Below, one piece after another: positions 37,301 through 41,428 of a stretch of DNA of 41,428 nt. Position numbers and translations under genes: made by a program. The DNA lies in assembly GCA_029936395.1 (NCBI GenBank), contig JAPYSW010000007.1, positions 1-41,428 of the forward strand. Reading direction: 5' to 3'. The stretch is from Candidatus Poseidoniia archaeon. GTDB lineage: Archaea > Thermoplasmatota > Poseidoniia > MGIII > CG-Epi1. How positions within the stretch are numbered: the first letter of the stretch is position 1; every line of letters starts with the position of its first letter. Below the pieces are notes generated by a model. That model did not search any database. It had not been told where the DNA came from and saw nothing but the letters and a program-made list of their open reading frames with translations.

Positions 37301-38091
37301 AAATCAAAAGTAGTGAATCATTCCTTGAAATTGATTATACAAATAGTACATTTAGGGATACTCAAATCACATACCTAGGAAAACACGAATGGATCCCCGG
37401 AATATCTATAACAGATACAAATAATGCTATAATTTTAGGAGAAAACTCCTACCGGAAATTAGTTGGTGATGAAATAGCAGATGCTTATATTTCTAATATT
37501 TGGTTTTTTGAATTATGTGATCAAGGGAAAGAAGATTGCAAGAAGGCATTAGGTAGGATTGCTGGAGAAATTGGAAATAATGAAATCGTTTTTAGTTCAG
37601 AAGATTGGGGCTCATCCCATGAAGAAGTTGAAACAAATGGAGGTCTAATATTTGGTACACAAGGCCTACTAAGTCTGCAATTTATGATTTCCTCAGTTGC
37701 AGTTGTAGCCTCTGCATTTGTATTTCTTTCTCTGGTTTTAGATCAAAGAAGTAAAGAATTAGCGATTCTCCAAGCTATAGGAGCAAGCCCAAATCAAATC
37801 CGAAAATTAGTACTCTTTGAAATTTTATCAATAATTATTGTTAGCATGACTCTTGGGGTATTACTAGGGATTGGAGTTGCACAAACTTTCAATGGATTCT
37901 TCTTTGTATTTGGATATATTTTCCAAATATTCCTAGGCAATGCAACGCCTATAGACAGGGAATTAGTATGGCCATGGGCTGAGATAATAATTGTCAATAT
38001 TTCAGTTCTTATTGCTGTAATAATTGCACTAGTTTTAACAACTAGAAAAGTACTAAATGCAAATTTAGCAATGATATTGAAGGGGGAATAA
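34342..38091 (+). CDS. ABC transporter permease, FtsX/MacB-like, 1249 aa with large extracytoplasmic domains
   Basis: FtsX-like cores (VLSFSVLIYGLQLSLEQRRREIAIHRVIGGTQEGLRKML; VFLSLVLDQRSKELAILQAIGASPNQIRKLVLFEIL); ATGA overlap with upstream ATPase. Confidence 0.93.
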   Translation: MNIIQKLGYWLFNLKKWFLNLPAAAPIALKRTWRGRERAIAVIAGVFLATLVMTTVFAYGSGLSKAALKDGVEDLLFDGKIDFRQDPGDNVLGRTNDSAAWKSVCDELTQKEEFDDCGLVFGRQGIRIDGFFDQGFFTPQPLNVENIEGSGNWANVSLDYPEALEYGPPINDERIIRFYGDGIWDGELGERHSKDIMYGEWPQSGKEATEMRAVILPSKLASQAGVKINDTIDSLTFSYVTNVKLFSEEMPGCDVKNIEYGPVDNGHKYCRLNMTVTNLTIAAIYQEKGAGNPTILFDPVIIPAEILSEFQKTTLMDYDHGYLGFALDRDKLPSQTADAAADYLDDLYEEVTERRITVLYAANGTSPVTRENLTTENKVGVISGSQSEKDCDKKIIKAQCFVSNVTNLKNFENSNNEPINYFIMDSQYLGSQAEINGTLVDSWGGYADGEVELIYTDLIRGTIVFLNIFLGLVGIFNYILAIPIVVLSFSVLIYGLQLSLEQRRREIAIHRVIGGTQEGLRKMLTSEVVIVSIIAFIGGYILSIGIVPDLLSAVGFMDFERNNDLAEYRWNNLGIVALIFTIAATIGIAWYYGRAKAREFLNQEIEEGVKNNAKQTEPRFWLPLIAFIIGLFTAIEIWIEDNGGLGSIGEDGLITNFITGGLLKIFAPFLLWIGGAIILGRIGAKGPEILVRIFGRTALLSDIKRGLTNSTSSDTVNRLAVIMLLTLSIVTLAAIQGYTGTDVDERTASADIGADLQVQFVDPLSKEEAETAVNKAIYRINDKEIKKIESSASVGTIYPTTKGSSGIITTYVVFENSENTLIWDQQAVPNRNIDSTMNKLSNDGFTAGEGAISLLDLPDNNDDRGFGPNSESRDSEFEYKITLEYPEYVFRMNQNYKFETYELNITNGSLTHNWTSNLTAGSWIVVNNLDNSTYNLTLESIVGNYTLPIVGGNNFTSFIEIPPFGGPFHFNITVDSDNITQNKLDIEIKSSESFLEIDYTNSTFRDTQITYLGKHEWIPGISITDTNNAIILGENSYRKLVGDEIADAYISNIWFFELCDQGKEDCKKALGRIAGEIGNNEIVFSSEDWGSSHEEVETNGGLIFGTQGLLSLQFMISSVAVVASAFVFLSLVLDQRSKELAILQAIGASPNQIRKLVLFEILSIIIVSMTLGVLLGIGVAQTFNGFFFVFGYIFQIFLGNATPIDRELVWPWAEIIIVNISVLIAVIIALVLTTRKVLNANLAMILKGE

Positions 38092-39206
38092 TGAGTAAAC
38101 AAAAACCTTTTGAACATACATTAGGCCAAGGTAAAGAAAGTGAAAATAATGAAAAAGAGATGCTAAATGCAGATAACGAATTTAAAAAATCACAAATAGA
38201 AAACTCCAAATTCCCAGTCAAAAATGAAATTCTAAACGCGAGTGGACTATATCATGTATATGAATCAAAGGCATTAGAAGGAAATGTCGTAGCGCTAAGA
38301 GGATTGCATGTTAGCGTGAACAAGGGCGAAGCTGTTGCAGTTGTGGGACCTTCGGGTTCAGGAAAATCTACTCTTCTAAAGTGTCTAGGTGGATTGATAA
38401 AACCTTCAGCTGGTGGCGTCATAATGGGCGGAGAAGCAATCACACGCATGCAAGGTTCTGAACTTGTTGAAATGCGTCAGAAAACTGTTTCTTTTATATT
38501 CCAAGAAGCTAATCTATTACCTGACCTTAATGCATTAAACAATGTTGCGCAACCATTGATTCATAAAGGTGAAATGATAACTTATGCTCAAGAAAAAGCC
38601 AGAGAACTATTGCAATTTTTGAAGATGGATGATAGAGCCTATGGAATGCCCGAAGAATTGTCGGGAGGTGAACAGCAAAGAGTAGCAATTGCAAGAGCTT
38701 TAATTACAAACCCAAAGCTAATTTTAGCAGATGAACCAACTGGAGCTTTAGATCCAATAACTAGTAGAGAGGTTCTTGGTTTATTCAAGGAATTGCATGA
38801 AGAAAAAGAGGTTGCATTCCTAATCGTCACTCATAGTAGAGAAGTAGCAGCTTTTGCAGATAGATCTCTAGAATTAAGGGATGGACGATTTGTGGCACAA
38901 CATGGGAATAGTGTTGACATTTCAGATTTGAATGAAAGCAGAGAAATTATAATTGATGACACTGGAACCATAACTTTACCACCTGATTTACTCGCACAAA
39001 TTGGAGGATCTGGTAGATTTGAAATACCAAATGTCGAGCAGAACGAAATTAGCTTTTCAAGAGTAGCAGAAGAAAGAGTCGAAATTGAAGAAAATGCCGA
39101 TCTTGTTCTTTCGCCTATATGTCCGGCATGCAACCATGACTACAAGAAAGAAAAAATGCAAATGTGTCCTGAGTGTGGTTCAAGCCGTCCAATGATTAAA
39201 TCATAA
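38091..39206 (+). CDS. ABC transporter ATP-binding protein (LolD/MacB family) with C-terminal zinc ribbon
   Basis: VGPSGSGKSTLLKCLGG, LSGGEQQRVAIARAL, LILADEPTGALD; C-terminal CPACNHDYKKEKMQMCPECGSSRP. Confidence 0.95.
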   Translation: MSKQKPFEHTLGQGKESENNEKEMLNADNEFKKSQIENSKFPVKNEILNASGLYHVYESKALEGNVVALRGLHVSVNKGEAVAVVGPSGSGKSTLLKCLGGLIKPSAGGVIMGGEAITRMQGSELVEMRQKTVSFIFQEANLLPDLNALNNVAQPLIHKGEMITYAQEKARELLQFLKMDDRAYGMPEELSGGEQQRVAIARALITNPKLILADEPTGALDPITSREVLGLFKELHEEKEVAFLIVTHSREVAAFADRSLELRDGRFVAQHGNSVDISDLNESREIIIDDTGTITLPPDLLAQIGGSGRFEIPNVEQNEISFSRVAEERVEIEENADLVLSPICPACNHDYKKEKMQMCPECGSSRPMIKS

Positions 39207-39759
39207 GTTCGATTCGTGGGCTTTTACTATCAATTACAGGAACTATATCTTCACTTATTGGTTTTACAAAGTCATTGTAAGATTCCAAAAATATTGGAAT
39301 ATTGAGCCCCATAAAACAATCAACCCCAACTTGTGATAAGAGAGACATCCCTGATTTGGATAAATTACGAGCACCTATCAAATCTTGAATCTCGTAGTTA
39401 GCCATTCTTATTTTTAGTAGAGCGGCCCCACATTTGATTAAACCCTGAAGGAATCTGTGTTCACTACTATTCCTTACAGAAGCAATCCACAAACCTTCCC
39501 AGGCTTCATGAGCTTCCCAATAATAATGATAATTGTACAAATCAATTCCAAATAAATAATCCTTATTATCTTTCCACAAATTAGAATCCCATTTATTGTG
39601 GTCACCGTCTTCTTCTCCATAGCTATGTCCTTCTGGACTATTTGTGGGATGCGGATGAATTCCTGGAACATAACGATAAGGTGGGAAATCTACAGAACCA
39701 TATCTTTGATTTCCTGTGTTTAATTCGGTTTCAGAGGATGCTAATGGATAATCTACCAT
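39196..39759 (-). CDS. DUF309-domain protein
   Basis: YNYHYYWEAHEAWEGLWIASVRNSSEHRFLQGLIKCGAALLKIRM resembles the DUF309 core (E-x-HE-x-WE...FLQGLI). Confidence 0.8.
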   Translation of the reverse strand: MVDYPLASSETELNTGNQRYGSVDFPPYRYVPGIHPHPTNSPEGHSYGEEDGDHNKWDSNLWKDNKDYLFGIDLYNYHYYWEAHEAWEGLWIASVRNSSEHRFLQGLIKCGAALLKIRMANYEIQDLIGARNLSKSGMSLLSQVGVDCFMGLNIPIFLESYNDFVKPISEDIVPVIDSKSPRIELMI

Positions 39760-40958
39760 TAACTACTCAACATATCTTCTATAGCATTTGTAAAGTTCCT
39801 TACATCTGCTTCATTATTGTAAAGATATACGCTAGCCCTTGCAGTACCTTCAATCTTACGTGAATTAAACCAGGAATGCACACAATGCATACCACTTCGA
39901 ATTGCAATATTGTAAGTTTCATCTAAATGCATAGCTATCTCGGTAGTATCCCAATTATCCAAAGTAAACGAAGTAATACCTCCTCTATGTGAAACATCTT
40001 CTGGACCAACAATAGAGACACCTTCCAAATTCTCCAATTTATTAGATAAAATTGTATTGAGTTTAGTTTCATGCTTCTGGATATTATCTCGACCAACACC
40101 CATAATATATTCTGCAGCAGTTCCAGCACCTATTGCACCGGCATAATCTTGAAGACCAGCCTCAAAACAAGACGGAGGTGGCAATAATTCATAACTATCA
40201 TATGTCGTATTAACTACAGTCGAACCTCCAACATATGTTGGAACTAAATTCTTTAGTTCATCATATTTACCATAAAGTGCACCCATTCCACTAGGGCCAC
40301 AGAACTTATGTGCACTAATAGAAGCAAAATCAACATCCAAATCAACAACATTTAATTCCTTATGAGGTGCAGCCTGAGCAGCATCCATTAACACTTTGAT
40401 TCCCTTATCATGGCATATTTCAATAATATCCTTAACTGGATTTGTGTAACCATCTAAATTGGATGTGTGGACAATACTCATTAATTTGGTCTTACTATCT
40501 ATACTTTCTTTCAATGCCTCAAGATCAAAATAGTAATTGTCTTTGGCAGGTACAACTTGATAATCAATCCCTTTGTATTTGGCCAGATGATGCCACGGTA
40601 CCACATTGGAATTATGTTCCTTATCGGAGGTCAGGACTTTATCTCCTTTACCAAGGCCAAGACCATTGGCGACTATGTTCATTCCTTCGGTTGTATTTCT
40701 CGTAAAAACCATCTCCGAAGTCTGTTCAGCTCCTACAAATCTACGGAGGCTATCTCTAGCCATCTCAAACCCTTCCGTTACTTGCCAACTCATTCTATGA
40801 ACAGAACGCCCTCCACAGACAGGATATTTCGTGTAATACTCCATTATAGAATCAATTACCTGCTGAGGTCTCAAAGTCATACAGGCACTATCAAGATATG
40901 TTGGAGCATCGTCTGTATTAAGAATTGGAAAATCCTTCCTAAATTTCGAAATATCCAT
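39759..40958 (-). CDS. Cysteine desulfurase (SufS/Csd-like class V aminotransferase)
   Basis: FPILNTDDAPTYLDSACMTLRPQQVI, VFTRNTTEGMNIVANGL, VDFASISAHKFCGPSGMGALYGK (PLP Lys), IAIRSGMHCVHSWF. Confidence 0.94.
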   Translation of the reverse strand: MDISKFRKDFPILNTDDAPTYLDSACMTLRPQQVIDSIMEYYTKYPVCGGRSVHRMSWQVTEGFEMARDSLRRFVGAEQTSEMVFTRNTTEGMNIVANGLGLGKGDKVLTSDKEHNSNVVPWHHLAKYKGIDYQVVPAKDNYYFDLEALKESIDSKTKLMSIVHTSNLDGYTNPVKDIIEICHDKGIKVLMDAAQAAPHKELNVVDLDVDFASISAHKFCGPSGMGALYGKYDELKNLVPTYVGGSTVVNTTYDSYELLPPPSCFEAGLQDYAGAIGAGTAAEYIMGVGRDNIQKHETKLNTILSNKLENLEGVSIVGPEDVSHRGGITSFTLDNWDTTEIAMHLDETYNIAIRSGMHCVHSWFNSRKIEGTARASVYLYNNEADVRNFTNAIEDMLSS

Positions 40959-41043
40959 AGGTCTCTAAATACACTACAATAAAGGGATTTAAAGCCATGT
41001 GACTTAAAAGATGACTTTTTAAGGAGGTCGTATTGAAACAGAT

Positions 41044-41428
41044 ATGACTTGTCTAGAAGATTTTCCAACCAAATTGTCACCAACCTACGAATGTGCATCC
41101 GAATTAGCTAATCTGGGGCCTGTAGCCGCGTTGCTGACACTAATCATTGGAATTACCATAATAAAAATAATACTAAGATACTTAAAACTCGCATTCGACA
41201 AATATGATTATATTGACCAAGGACTTGAAAATTTCATCTATAAGATTGTAAGCGTAGCTCTATGGGTATTAGTTATCCTGACTGCGGCTAACGAAATGGG
41301 TATCAATGTAATGGGAATCGTCGCGGCGCTCGGCATTGTTGGCCTAGCGGTTGCCTTCGCGTCGCAGGACACAATGGAGAACATTATCGCCGGCATCTTC
41401 CTCATTATCGACCGGCCGTTCCGTGAAG
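41044..41428 (+). CDS. MscS-family mechanosensitive ion channel (truncated by contig end)
   Basis: Reading frame from 41044: ...AANEMGINVMGIVAALGIVGLAVAFASQDTMENIIAGIFLIIDRPFRE; AAGG AGG-like site upstream (aaggaggt). Confidence 0.93.
   Translation, partial: MTCLEDFPTKLSPTYECASELANLGPVAALLTLIIGITIIKIILRYLKLAFDKYDYIDQGLENFIYKIVSVALWVLVILTAANEMGINVMGIVAALGIVGLAVAFASQDTMENIIAGIFLIIDRPFRE

Noticed and set aside
33940-38117. Minus-strand ORFs of 138, 132 and 107 aa
   Set aside because: Antisense to the ABC transporter operon; no recognisable motifs.
40442-40982. Overlapping plus-strand ORFs of 64-141 aa
   Set aside because: Antisense to the cysteine desulfurase gene.

Overview
This is a low-GC archaeal chromosomal contig. 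It looks like a planktonic marine euryarchaeote of the MGII/MGIII type, but that lineage call is inference from gene content and 16S style. Gene content is mostly dense housekeeping: partial 16S rRNA (5' part, minus strand), AlaX, SRP54, an AK6-like kinase, a CDP-alcohol phosphatidyltransferase, intron-containing tRNA-Trp, Rpe, Nnr, a Na/Ca exchanger, PurD, PyrE, a lipid-kinase homologue, L15e, a CysJ/CPR-like reductase, PurB, a standalone THUMP protein, PanE, archaeal GAPDH, a GINS subunit, the tRNA-splicing endonuclease, a MacB-like ABC transporter, a DUF309 protein, a cysteine desulfurase and a truncated MscS channel. Interspersed are three large secreted or membrane-anchored surface proteins. 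The most interesting candidate is a tightly coupled two-gene unit at 27081-32016. It pairs a zinc-ribbon, multi-TM, McrB-like AAA+ NTPase with a DUF2357/PD-(D/E)XK-like nuclease, so it looks like a membrane-tethered McrBC-type system. The second is the tRNA-Trp intron, which reads as a complete C/D guide RNA. Its two guides fit C34 and position 39 of its own tRNA, with perfect inner C'/D' boxes and degenerate outer boxes. The right end shows an abrupt GC shift inside the MscS gene that needs an assembly check. All calls are by eye from sequence and translated ORFs; no database searches were run.
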